Shown here: in pieces, positions 1-6,004 of the stretch
How positions within the stretch are numbered: the first letter of the stretch is position 1
Layout of the letters: every line of letters starts with the position of its first letter
Origin: WFZT01 sp964398355
Lineage (GTDB): Bacteria > Hydrothermota > Hydrothermia > B15-G9 > WFZT01
Direction: 5' to 3'
DNA: 7,564 nt
Assembly: GCA_964398355.1 (NCBI GenBank)
Contig: CAYNMM010000043.1
Location: 1 to 7,564 of the forward strand
Position numbers and translations under genes: made by a program
The notes under the pieces: generated by a model
What the model saw: only the letters and a program-made list of their open reading frames with translations
Database searches by the model: none
What the model was told of the DNA's origin: nothing

Positions 1-2
1 AT

Positions 3-95
3 GAGGATATTTACATTCCAGATAAAAAGACGGTTGTTTTTAAACCGTCTAAAACAGTCACAAGAATGTTAAATCCAAAAAAGGGAGGTAATTGA
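3..95 (+). CDS. HU/IHF-family DNA-binding protein, C-terminal end (partial)
   Basis: This frame is open from the left edge and ends in TGA at 93-95, giving the last 30 residues of a protein that begins outside the window. The segment IYIPDKKTVVFKPSKTV matches the end of the HU/IHF fold: the arm returning to the body, then the conserved V-x-F-K-P-S/G-K motif and the final short helix. Proteins of this family are about 90-100 residues, bind and bend DNA as dimers and organise the nucleoid. HU and IHF subtypes cannot be told apart from this fragment. The tail ends in Lys-Lys-Gly-Gly-Asn, and the AAG-GGA-GGT codons there also form the Shine-Dalgarno sequence of the next gene, whose ATG directly follows this stop. 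Family assignment is fairly sure because the motif is distinctive; the N-terminal two thirds are not visible. Confidence 0.82.
   Translation, partial: EDIYIPDKKTVVFKPSKTVTRMLNPKKGGN
28..50 (+). repeat. 8-bp inverted repeat (hairpin) inside the HU-family coding region
   Basis: AGACGGTT at 28-35 is followed after a 7-base loop (36-42) by its exact complement AACCGTCT at 43-50. In RNA this is an 8-bp stem with a T-rich loop, about 45 bases upstream of the next start codon. It is not followed by a T run, so it does not look like an intrinsic terminator. It could be an mRNA processing or regulatory structure, or a coincidence of the codons for Lys-Lys-Thr-Val-Val-Phe-Lys-Pro-Ser. Confidence 0.5.
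82..89 (+). promoter_or_regulatory. Strong Shine-Dalgarno sequence of the 30-codon gene
   Basis: AGGGAGGT lies 6 bases before the ATG at 96 and lies within the last codons of the upstream HU-family gene. It closely matches the anti-Shine-Dalgarno sequence and is the main argument that the tiny reading frame at 96-188 is translated. No comparably strong site precedes the metallophosphoesterase or the TonB-dependent receptor. Confidence 0.8.
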
Positions 96-188
96 ATGCC
101 CTGTGGAAGAAAAAGAAAGAGGAAGAAGATAAAAAAACATAAACTAAAGAAAAGAAGGAAAAGAGATAGGCATAAGAAGAAGAAATGA
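96..188 (+). CDS. AURKAIP1/COX24-domain small ribosomal-type protein, 30 aa
   Basis: A 30-codon frame starts at ATG 96, directly after the HU-family stop, and ends at TGA 186-188. The product starts MPCGRKRKRKK and ends RDRHKKKK; 20 of 30 residues are Lys or Arg and there are no acidic residues except one Asp. Composition, length and the pattern M-P-x-G-[KR]-K-R-K-R near the start with R-H-K-K-K at the end fit the tiny AURKAIP1/COX24-domain proteins annotated in Bacteroidetes and relatives. Known members of this domain family are mitochondrial mS38 and mycobacterial bS22, which sit in the small ribosomal subunit near the decoding site. A ribosomal role here is therefore an inference by homology. 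A strong Shine-Dalgarno sequence precedes it, and its stop overlaps the start of the next gene (ATGA). Genes this short are commonly missed by automatic annotation. The domain call rests on recalled family sequences, not on a search. Confidence 0.8.
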   Translation: MPCGRKRKRKKIKKHKLKKRRKRDRHKKKK

Positions 189-673
189 AAGCGGTTGTGA
201 TCTCCGATACCCATATTCCTTCTCGAGCAAGGGATATACCTGGTAAAATCTGGGAGGAGATCGATTCTGCTGATTTGATTATACATGCCGGGGATTTCAC
301 CACGGTTGATTTTTATGTGCAACTAAAGAGTGTTAAGCCTTTGAAAGCAGTCCATGGCAACATGGATGAAGTAGAATTGTTTCATATTCTAAAAGAGAAA
401 GAAATCTTTGAAATGGAGGGGGTAAAGGTTGGTCTTACTCATGGTTTCGGTGCCCCTTATGGTATTGAAAAGCGTGTATTAAAATTTTTTCAAAATGATC
501 AGGTGGATCTCATAATCTTTGGCCACAGCCATATTCCCATTTATAAGGAGGTTGAAAATAAATACCTTCTTAACCCGGGGACTCCTACAGACACAATATA
601 TGCAAGACGCCAGAGTTACGCAATACTTAACATTGAGGATGGTAATATCCAGGTGGAGATAAAGTATCTGTGA
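185..673 (+). CDS. YfcE/MJ0936-family metallophosphoesterase
   Basis: The 162-residue product is full length for the small calcineurin-like phosphodiesterases of the YfcE/MJ0936 type. All metal-site motifs are visible in order: D8-x-H10 in ISDTHIP, G36-D37 in HAGDF, G58-N59-M-D61, H86 in THGFG, G113-H114-S-H116, and N130-P-G in LNPGTPTD. These residues hold a dinuclear metal centre (often Mn or Ni) that hydrolyses phosphodiester or phosphomonoester bonds in the cytoplasm; the physiological substrate is unknown for most members. There is no signal peptide or extra domain. The start ATG overlaps the stop of the 30-aa gene by ATGA and has only a weak purine-rich upstream region, so expression probably depends on translational coupling. 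The link to an HU-family protein and a ribosomal-type protein may simply reflect a growth-related operon. Confidence 0.92.
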   Translation: MKAVVISDTHIPSRARDIPGKIWEEIDSADLIIHAGDFTTVDFYVQLKSVKPLKAVHGNMDEVELFHILKEKEIFEMEGVKVGLTHGFGAPYGIEKRVLKFFQNDQVDLIIFGHSHIPIYKEVENKYLLNPGTPTDTIYARRQSYAILNIEDGNIQVEIKYL

Positions 674-689
674 TCCCATTGATAGTTTA

Positions 690-718
690 TTGAAGGTTTA
701 CCGGTTAAATAATACAAT
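690..718 (+). promoter_or_regulatory. Sigma70-type promoter before the TonB-dependent receptor
   Basis: TTGAAG at 690-695 (4 of 6 consensus bases) and TACAAT at 713-718 (5 of 6) are separated by exactly 17 bases. Transcription would be expected to begin about 7 bases downstream of the -10 box, at or next to the GTG codon at 725. There is no Shine-Dalgarno sequence between the -10 box and the start, so the mRNA would be leaderless or nearly so. The metallophosphoesterase gene ends 16 bases before the -35 box, so read-through from the first operon remains possible. Confidence 0.6.
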
Positions 719-724
719 ATAGCC

Positions 725-3331
725 GTGTTGATAGTAAAAATCTTAAGTTTGATTCTCCTGGTCCAACAGAGTGCCGCTATCGAGGGTCATGTATATGATG
801 CTGTTAGCGGTCAGGGACTTCCTTATGCCAATGTTATCATTGTAGGTACAAAACTGGGGGCTGCTACTGATGTTAATGGATATTATTCCATCATTAATGT
901 ACCACCTGGAAGATATCAAGTTAAAGCATCGATCCTCGGTTATAAAGAAAAAACCGTTGAGGTAAATTTGTCTCCAGGTGAGATCAAAAAAGTTGATTTT
1001 TATCTACCTGAGGCAATTGTAAAATTGAAGAAAGAAATTGTAGTAGTTGGAAAGAAACCTCTTATAGAGAAGGATGTCTCTGCCACTAAAACCATTGTTG
1101 AGCAAAAAGATCTGGAGGCTATGACAGTTGAAAATGTTCGGGAAGTATTGCAGCGGCAAGCTGGAGTCAGTGGATTGGGAACCGACATTCATATACGCGG
1201 ATCACGTTCAAATGAGATGACCATGTATGTAGACGGAATTCCTATTAAAGACCCATTATCTGGTAACGCTTTTGGTCTCTATTTACCTACAAAATTTTTA
1301 AGAAGTTATGAGGTAATATTTGGTGGAATAAGTGCAGAGTATGGGAATGTCACAGCTGGAGTAATTAGAGCAGAGATCAGGGAGGGGACAAGTAGATTTC
1401 ATTTCGGTGTTTTCCATAAGAGGGATGATCTGGCATTCCTAAAGTATTTTGGTTATGAAGAGTACGGCGCTTATTTTGAGGGCCCGATTAGAATATCGAA
1501 AATAAGGAATTTAAGATATTTCCTCTCTTTCAACGCTTCTTTTAATAATACCTATTTACCACATACCACACATCTTTTCTGCAGTGTTTATAACACTGAT
1601 AATCTGTCACCAAAAGAGGAAAATAATATTGCTGGAGTAGTTAAAGTGACGTGGAAACCGAAGGAGAATTTTAAGCTTTTCTACAATTTTACAAAGTCTA
1701 TTGAAATTAATCAGGGTTATTTTTACTCTCTTGCAGATTATCCTTTTGCACATGGATTCCCAACCAAGTATATGTATTATCTTGACCACTATCCAGTGTT
1801 TACAAGGGATGCCAATCAATCTGTCCTCGGTATCCATTACGTGCCAAATCTCAGAAACATCATAGATCTTAGACTTTCAAGATTTTTTACCAATTTTCAT
1901 CTTGACGTTCAGGGAAAGAAGTGGACAGAATATGTGGCCCTTGGCGACTTTGATCCCCCTTATGGGTACTATGACCATGGTGATGCTCCCTATTGGCATG
2001 ATCATTATGCCGAATCCTATGTGATGCGGTTTGATTTCACGAGGCAGCAAACTCCGGTCTGGCGAATTAAGACAGGGATTTTGCTTAATTATTCAAATGT
2101 CCAGTGGATAGATATTCAGTATCCCTGGCTTGCAGGACCGTCTGGACTTGGTTTAAATTACGACATTTATAAGGCACACACAACTCGTGGAGGTGTTTAT
2201 GTGCAGAACAACATCCACTTTGCCGGGATGATTGCTGCTCTTGGGTTAAGACTCGATTTCTGGGTCCCGGGTGAATACATTGAAAGAGGTGTGGAGAGAG
2301 CTTTAAGTGATCCTGAAATACATCCTGTTGTTAAAGCACAGTATGAATCCTACCTTTCATCAATGAAATTCCCCTTTACCGATTACCACTTTAAAGCCCA
2401 CCTAAATCCACGGATAGGTGTTTCATTTCCCGTAACCGAAAGGACGAAATTCCATTTTTCTTATACACACTCGTCCAAAATTCCAGATTTCAAATATGTT
2501 TATTCCAAGCTTGGAAGGCGTGCCACCTCTACTTATACACTTGTAGGTAATCCTAATTTGAAACCAACAGTGACTGTTCAATATGAACTTGGTCTCGAAC
2601 ATCTTCTGACAAACAGACTGAAAATAAGCTCAGTTGCTTACTACAAGGATATTTTCAATTATCCTACCGCAACGCGTGTTCCTGGAATTCCTCCGAATCC
2701 AGATTTCTGGATGTATCTGAATTCAGACTATGCAAGAGCTTTTGGCGTTGAAAATGGGTTGCGGGGTGACTTAACGGATCATCTTTCAGCAACTATTACA
2801 TTAACCTTGTCTCAGGCAACAGGAAAAGCTTCCACGTCCGAAGATGTGTACTGGAGAAGAGGTGAAGAAAGCTTGAAAGAATGGCATTTAAAGTGGTCAA
2901 GACCGTTTAAGTTGTTTGCAAATCTAACCTATAGGACGCAAAAAAGACCCGTTTACATTTTAAATAGAATTCCTGTACCCTCAAATTTTATGTTTTCTGT
3001 TTCATGGTCACTCCAGTCAGGAGTAAGATATACACCTATTGATAGCCTTGGAAACTATGGCGATTATAATTCAAAGCTTGGTCCCATGTGGAACAGAGTG
3101 GATATTAAAATCAGGAAGTATTTTAACACACGTTATGGTAGAGTAAAGGTTGAGCTTGAAGGTAAAAATATATTTGATGCAAAATTGGTGAGATATGTTA
3201 ATCCGCTTACAGGGAAGGACTATCATCCCGGTGATCCAATACCACCAGGGTATACTGTTGTTGATTTAAACACACCTGCAAGATATATGGCACCAAGAGA
3301 AATCAGAGTGGGAGTTTCTTACGAATGGTAA
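725..3331 (+). CDS. TonB-dependent receptor with carboxypeptidase-regulatory-like N-terminal domain
   Basis: The 868-residue product is an outer-membrane active-transport receptor. Residues 1-18 form a short signal peptide ending QQSAA. Residues 19-96 form a carboxypeptidase-regulatory-like beta-sandwich (GHVYDAVSGQGLPYANV, then GYYSIINVPPGRY), as in SusC-type receptors. EIVVVG at 104-109 resembles a TonB box. The plug domain covers about 115-220 and includes the hallmark IRGSRSNEMTMYVDGIPI. The rest is beta-barrel and ends in aromatic Trp, as outer-membrane barrels usually do. An Asp/His/Tyr-rich stretch at 408-427 probably lies in an external loop. The substrate is not recognisable; siderophore, vitamin, glycan and peptide are all possible. 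GTG 725 is chosen because an in-frame stop lies at 710-712 and a promoter sits just upstream; TTG 728 is the main alternative. The last 7 bases overlap the next gene, so the two are co-transcribed. Confidence 0.9.
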   Translation: MLIVKILSLILLVQQSAAIEGHVYDAVSGQGLPYANVIIVGTKLGAATDVNGYYSIINVPPGRYQVKASILGYKEKTVEVNLSPGEIKKVDFYLPEAIVKLKKEIVVVGKKPLIEKDVSATKTIVEQKDLEAMTVENVREVLQRQAGVSGLGTDIHIRGSRSNEMTMYVDGIPIKDPLSGNAFGLYLPTKFLRSYEVIFGGISAEYGNVTAGVIRAEIREGTSRFHFGVFHKRDDLAFLKYFGYEEYGAYFEGPIRISKIRNLRYFLSFNASFNNTYLPHTTHLFCSVYNTDNLSPKEENNIAGVVKVTWKPKENFKLFYNFTKSIEINQGYFYSLADYPFAHGFPTKYMYYLDHYPVFTRDANQSVLGIHYVPNLRNIIDLRLSRFFTNFHLDVQGKKWTEYVALGDFDPPYGYYDHGDAPYWHDHYAESYVMRFDFTRQQTPVWRIKTGILLNYSNVQWIDIQYPWLAGPSGLGLNYDIYKAHTTRGGVYVQNNIHFAGMIAALGLRLDFWVPGEYIERGVERALSDPEIHPVVKAQYESYLSSMKFPFTDYHFKAHLNPRIGVSFPVTERTKFHFSYTHSSKIPDFKYVYSKLGRRATSTYTLVGNPNLKPTVTVQYELGLEHLLTNRLKISSVAYYKDIFNYPTATRVPGIPPNPDFWMYLNSDYARAFGVENGLRGDLTDHLSATITLTLSQATGKASTSEDVYWRRGEESLKEWHLKWSRPFKLFANLTYRTQKRPVYILNRIPVPSNFMFSVSWSLQSGVRYTPIDSLGNYGDYNSKLGPMWNRVDIKIRKYFNTRYGRVKVELEGKNIFDAKLVRYVNPLTGKDYHPGDPIPPGYTVVDLNTPARYMAPREIRVGVSYEW

Positions 3332-4269
3332 AAAAAATTTTGATTTTTATACTTTCCGTGACAGTTGTTTCGGCTGATGGTATTTTTGAAAGTCTTGGTG
3401 GCCAGAAAGTTGGTACTACTTCACTTGTATTTTTAAAAATAGGAATCGGTTCGCGAGCAACTGGTATGGGGGGCGCATTTGTAGGTGTTGCTGATGATCC
3501 ATCTACGTTTTTCTGGAATCCCGGCGGCGTACCGAATCTCGGGAATTCTGTATACTTTAATGTGGTTGCTTTACCAGAAGATGTCACTATGAGCTTTTTC
3601 TCTGTCTCCCGTGAACTTGGACTCTACGGTAACGCAGGAGTTTTCTTCATCGGTCTTGATGCCGGGTATATGGAGGAAACAGATGAATACCATCCATTTG
3701 GAACTGGCAGATATTTCCACTTTGGCGACTATCTGCTTGGAGTAAACTATTCCAAAAAAGTAACTGATAGATTTTCCTTTGGAATAAATCTTAAGGGATT
3801 TATGGAAGAATTTTATGGCCTCCATTCTTATGGCTTTGGCTTCGACGTTGGTACGTTTTATCTCGTTGGATACAAAGATATAAGGATTGGAGTTTCACTC
3901 TCCAATCTCGGGCCTGATGTGAAACCTGGAGGTGATAGTCTCGATTACCTTAGCTTCTCCATCCCGATCGTATACAGGATGGGGGTTTCTGGACTGATAT
4001 TTGACAGATTTAGGGCATCTCTTGAGCTCGACAAACCTTCTGACAATGTTGAGACGTTAAAAATTGGAGGGGAATTTATACCTATAAAGAATGTTTCATT
4101 ATATGCAGGTATGAGGTTAAATGCCCGTCCACCGGCGGCAGATTTCCTCCTTCCAGGATTATCCTTTGGACTCGATGCAAAATTAAAGAGGTTTAAAGTC
4201 GGTTATTCAGCTGTGGATATGGGAGTTCTTGGATTGGTCCATAGATTTTCACTGGAGCTTAGGAAATGA
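3325..4269 (+). CDS. PorV/PorQ-family outer-membrane beta-barrel protein
   Basis: The 314-residue product has a signal peptide ending VVSA (residues 1-17) and then the family signature at 43-69, including SRATGMGGAFVGVADDP and F-x-W-N-P-G-G. This Gly-Met-Gly-Gly-Ala plus Trp-Asn-Pro pattern is typical of the PorV/PorQ family, 14-stranded FadL-like outer-membrane barrels. The remainder alternates polar and aromatic residues as expected for a barrel. In Bacteroidetes PorV binds the type IX secretion translocon SprA and shuttles cargo to the attachment complex, but many phyla carry homologues without a known role. No other type IX secretion gene is visible here, so a secretion function is not shown. 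The start overlaps the receptor gene by 7 bases with GGGAG at 3310-3314 as possible ribosome binding site. The end overlaps the lipoprotein gene by ATGA. A specific link to the upstream receptor is inferred from this packing. Confidence 0.85.
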   Translation: MVKKILIFILSVTVVSADGIFESLGGQKVGTTSLVFLKIGIGSRATGMGGAFVGVADDPSTFFWNPGGVPNLGNSVYFNVVALPEDVTMSFFSVSRELGLYGNAGVFFIGLDAGYMEETDEYHPFGTGRYFHFGDYLLGVNYSKKVTDRFSFGINLKGFMEEFYGLHSYGFGFDVGTFYLVGYKDIRIGVSLSNLGPDVKPGGDSLDYLSFSIPIVYRMGVSGLIFDRFRASLELDKPSDNVETLKIGGEFIPIKNVSLYAGMRLNARPPAADFLLPGLSFGLDAKLKRFKVGYSAVDMGVLGLVHRFSLELRK

Positions 4270-5174
4270 AGAAGGGCTTGATAACTGTATTGCTAATATT
4301 TTTGACTTATGGCTGTGGAAAAAAGTACCCAATTCCACCCGAGCCTTCTACCGGGGGACTTCCTCCCCTGGGTAGTTATGTGAAAGATGTGAACTGGCCC
4401 GGCAGTGATCTAAGCTATCAGAACATAAAAGATGTTATCGTGGGTAAAGATGGCTTCATTTATGTCCTTGATGGAAGAATTGTACATAAACTGCTGATCA
4501 CCGGTGAGGAAGTGGGTACGTTTAATGTACCGGCCAATATGCTTGCAATATCACAGGATGATGAGAGAAATATCTATTTAGTTGGCCTGGATTCTGTCAT
4601 ACACGTTTTTTCGAGATCCGGTGTATGGACTATAATATCCCCACCAGATTCACTCCATAATCTTTGTGGAATCACCATTTCCGATAAAATTTACATTTCT
4701 GATACCCTTTCAGATATTGTAGTTGGCTTCATTCCGGATTCAACGGTGGATACAGTTGCGAGATTTGGAAACGGTGCACTATATGTAGATAATCCACTTG
4801 ATCTGTGGATGGATCCAATGGACAGGGTTCTGACGGTTTCGTTTAACCATAATTGGGTAGAGGCATTTCCGACAGATAGTACAATTCCTTTTTTACATCT
4901 TGGAGGAGATGATCCAGATGGAGATACTACAGAAGGTAAGTTTTATATGCCTGTAGATGTTGTATCTGACGATTCTGGATTTATTTATGTTGCTGATAGT
5001 TTTCGCGTCCAGAAATTCGATAAATTCGGAAATTTTATTACTGACATCATATTTGAAAATGAATGTCCCACTTCAGTCGCCATTACCGATAATGGGAAAT
5101 ATTTGATAGTTAGTACAAACAACCACCTTTATAAGTTTGAAAGGTTTGATGGTCTCCAGCAGGGTGGAGGATAA
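4266..5174 (+). CDS. NHL-repeat beta-propeller lipoprotein
   Basis: The 302-residue product begins with a Lys-Lys-start signal peptide (MKKGLITVLLIFLTYGC) with Cys at residue 17, followed by a Pro-rich linker (about 20-40). The lipobox is atypical at -2 (Tyr) and -3 (Thr), but Gly at -1 and Cys at +1 fit acylation. The body looks like a six-bladed NHL-type propeller: blades at about 52-86, 88-117, 131-157, 171-200, 226-259 and 266-294. The clearest repeat is GFIYVADSFRVQKFDKFGNF (239-258), matching the NHL consensus. An acidic stretch GGDDPDGDTTEG (213-224) precedes it. Propellers of this kind mostly bind proteins, peptides or glycans rather than catalyse reactions. Membrane anchoring and the overlap with the PorV-like gene suggest an accessory subunit of the same envelope complex. 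Which membrane it faces cannot be told. No homologue with known function is recognised. Confidence 0.78.
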   Translation: MKKGLITVLLIFLTYGCGKKYPIPPEPSTGGLPPLGSYVKDVNWPGSDLSYQNIKDVIVGKDGFIYVLDGRIVHKLLITGEEVGTFNVPANMLAISQDDERNIYLVGLDSVIHVFSRSGVWTIISPPDSLHNLCGITISDKIYISDTLSDIVVGFIPDSTVDTVARFGNGALYVDNPLDLWMDPMDRVLTVSFNHNWVEAFPTDSTIPFLHLGGDDPDGDTTEGKFYMPVDVVSDDSGFIYVADSFRVQKFDKFGNFITDIIFENECPTSVAITDNGKYLIVSTNNHLYKFERFDGLQQGGG

Positions 5175-5610
5175 AGAATTTTTTATTCATTAATTTGAAA
5201 TCTTGTAGCGCATCATCTGTACCCATGTACCAGTAAAATGTTGAAGATAGGTTGGATTTTTCCCTTGTATCTGAGGCGAAGAATATAATTGAAACTTTTC
5301 TTGAGTTTTTCAATATTTAAAAATTGCTCGCGCTTTTTAGTTTTTGGGACAATCCTCGAATTTTTAGATAACTTTAATGTCCGCTAATATCTAATATATT
5401 TTAATGATCAAAAGTTTGTAGCATAGGTGACTTTTGCTTACATGTAAGTGAACTGCAAGTTCCATGGAGAATACGGGAGTTATAACCTGTAGATATTTTA
5501 TGAACTGTTTCTATGAATTACAAAGCCTGAGGAATTTCCTGGAGTAGGGGGATTTCCTGATCTATAAATTGTGAGAAGGTACTTCAGCTAAATTGAATCT
5601 CGTTTTGGAG
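5175..5610. other. Intergenic region with inverted repeats, no convincing gene
   Basis: About 435 bases downstream of the lipoprotein gene hold no reading frame that looks like a real protein. Visible structure is a 7-bp inverted repeat (ATTGAAA 5288-5294 with TTTCAAT 5308-5314), an A5...T5 pair around 5319-5338 followed by more T, a 7-bp inverted repeat (TTAGATA 5364-5370 with TATCTAA 5388-5394), palindromes at 5437-5462 and TTTCCTG direct repeats further right. The first two could act as a weak, AT-rich terminator for the envelope operon, but neither is a classical GC-rich hairpin followed by T. A non-coding RNA or a decayed gene is possible. Confidence 0.45.
5437..5462. repeat. Adjacent palindromes in the intergenic region
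   Basis: CTTACATGTAAG at 5437-5448 is a perfect 12-bp palindrome. One base later comes GAACT (5450-5454), a 3-base spacer, and its complement AGTTC (5458-5462). Two dyads side by side may be regulator binding sites or a double hairpin in RNA. No gene start lies close by; the nearest is the orphan gene about 180 bases downstream. Confidence 0.5.
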
Positions 5611-5639
5611 TTGTAACTATTTTCCTGATATGTTATATT
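5611..5639 (+). promoter_or_regulatory. Sigma70-type promoter before the orphan small gene
   Basis: TTGTAA at 5611-5616 (4 of 6) and TATATT at 5634-5639 (5 of 6) are separated by 17 bases. The -10 box ends 6 bases before the ATG at 5646, the same gap as between TACAAT and GTG in front of the TonB-dependent receptor. No Shine-Dalgarno sequence is present, so this would also give a leaderless mRNA. AT-rich background raises the chance of a false match. Confidence 0.5.
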
Positions 5640-5645
5640 TTGTGT

Positions 5646-5954
5646 ATGCTGCGTTACAGGCTCTACTCTTTCTGGACGCGTTTTACATTCAATATCACGA
5701 TTCTCAAATTGTCATTACTTGTGATGAAGGATGTAGAAGTCATAGATGGTAGTCTTGATGAATTTTCCAGTCCAGAAGTATTAAAGAGGATACTGGAGAG
5801 TTTGAGAAATTCTCAGAAATATTTCAGAAAGTGGAGGTCAGAAATATATCCCCTTCTGTGGAGATGGGTGGTATCCAGGGCAATGCAGCGAACATTCAGG
5901 TTGATTTTGAAACTTGAGGACAGGATTGAGAGTTTGGAGAACAAACAAATATGA
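5646..5954 (+). CDS. Small helical protein of unknown function
   Basis: The frame from ATG 5646 gives 102 residues and ends at TGA 5952-5954, within the base of the terminator hairpin. I do not recognise the family. From residue 27 (ATG 5724) on, the sequence looks protein-like and strongly helical: an acidic segment, then SSPEVLKRILESLRNSQKYF and a Trp/Arg-rich amphipathic stretch (KWRSEIYPLLWRWVVSRAMQ, 62-81), ending in a probable coiled coil (ILKLEDRIESLENKQ). The first 26 residues (RLYSFWTRFTFNI...) are less convincing. ATG 5646 is chosen because a promoter places the transcript start there; ATG 5724 would give 76 residues but has no ribosome binding site or promoter. TTG 5640 is in frame but lies upstream of the predicted transcript start. 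The Trp/Arg helix could lie on a membrane surface. It stands alone between two operons. Confidence 0.55.
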   Translation: MLRYRLYSFWTRFTFNITILKLSLLVMKDVEVIDGSLDEFSSPEVLKRILESLRNSQKYFRKWRSEIYPLLWRWVVSRAMQRTFRLILKLEDRIESLENKQI

Positions 5955-5995
5955 AGGGGGCGGGCGGCCTCGGGCCGCCCGCCCCCTTCATATTT
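5947..5995. terminator. Bidirectional GC-rich hairpin terminator between convergent genes
   Basis: Bases 5947-5969 and 5973-5995 are perfect complements, giving a 23-bp stem with a 3-base TCG loop. The inner 14 pairs (GGGGGCGGGCGGCC) are all G-C. The outer pairs are mostly A-T, so on each strand the GC core is followed by a T-rich stretch (TTCATATTTT on plus, CTTCATATTTGTTTG on minus). It lies between the rightward orphan gene, whose stop codon it contains, and the leftward dehydrogenase gene, 9 bases past that gene's stop, and should stop transcription from both sides. Confidence 0.92.
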
Positions 5996-6004
5996 TAACT
6001 TTCC

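Noticed and set aside
1..72. A frame from the first ATG of the window to TAA at 70-72 (23 codons).
   Set aside because: It overlaps the HU-family frame out of phase, lacks any visible initiation signal because it starts at the edge, and its product has no protein-like pattern.
3325..4269. Reading the PorV-like gene as evidence for a type IX secretion system in this locus.
   Set aside because: The family is wider than type IX secretion, and no sprA, porU, porK/L/M/N or cargo C-terminal domain is visible in the window.
5110..5313. A minus-strand frame of 67 codons overlapping the end of the lipoprotein gene.
   Set aside because: It starts with TTG without a Shine-Dalgarno sequence, runs antisense into the well-supported propeller gene, and shows no recognisable motif.
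5286..5340. A classical intrinsic terminator after the lipoprotein gene.
   Set aside because: The inverted repeats there are AT-rich and bulged, and the T runs are not preceded by a stable GC stem; at best it is a weak terminator.
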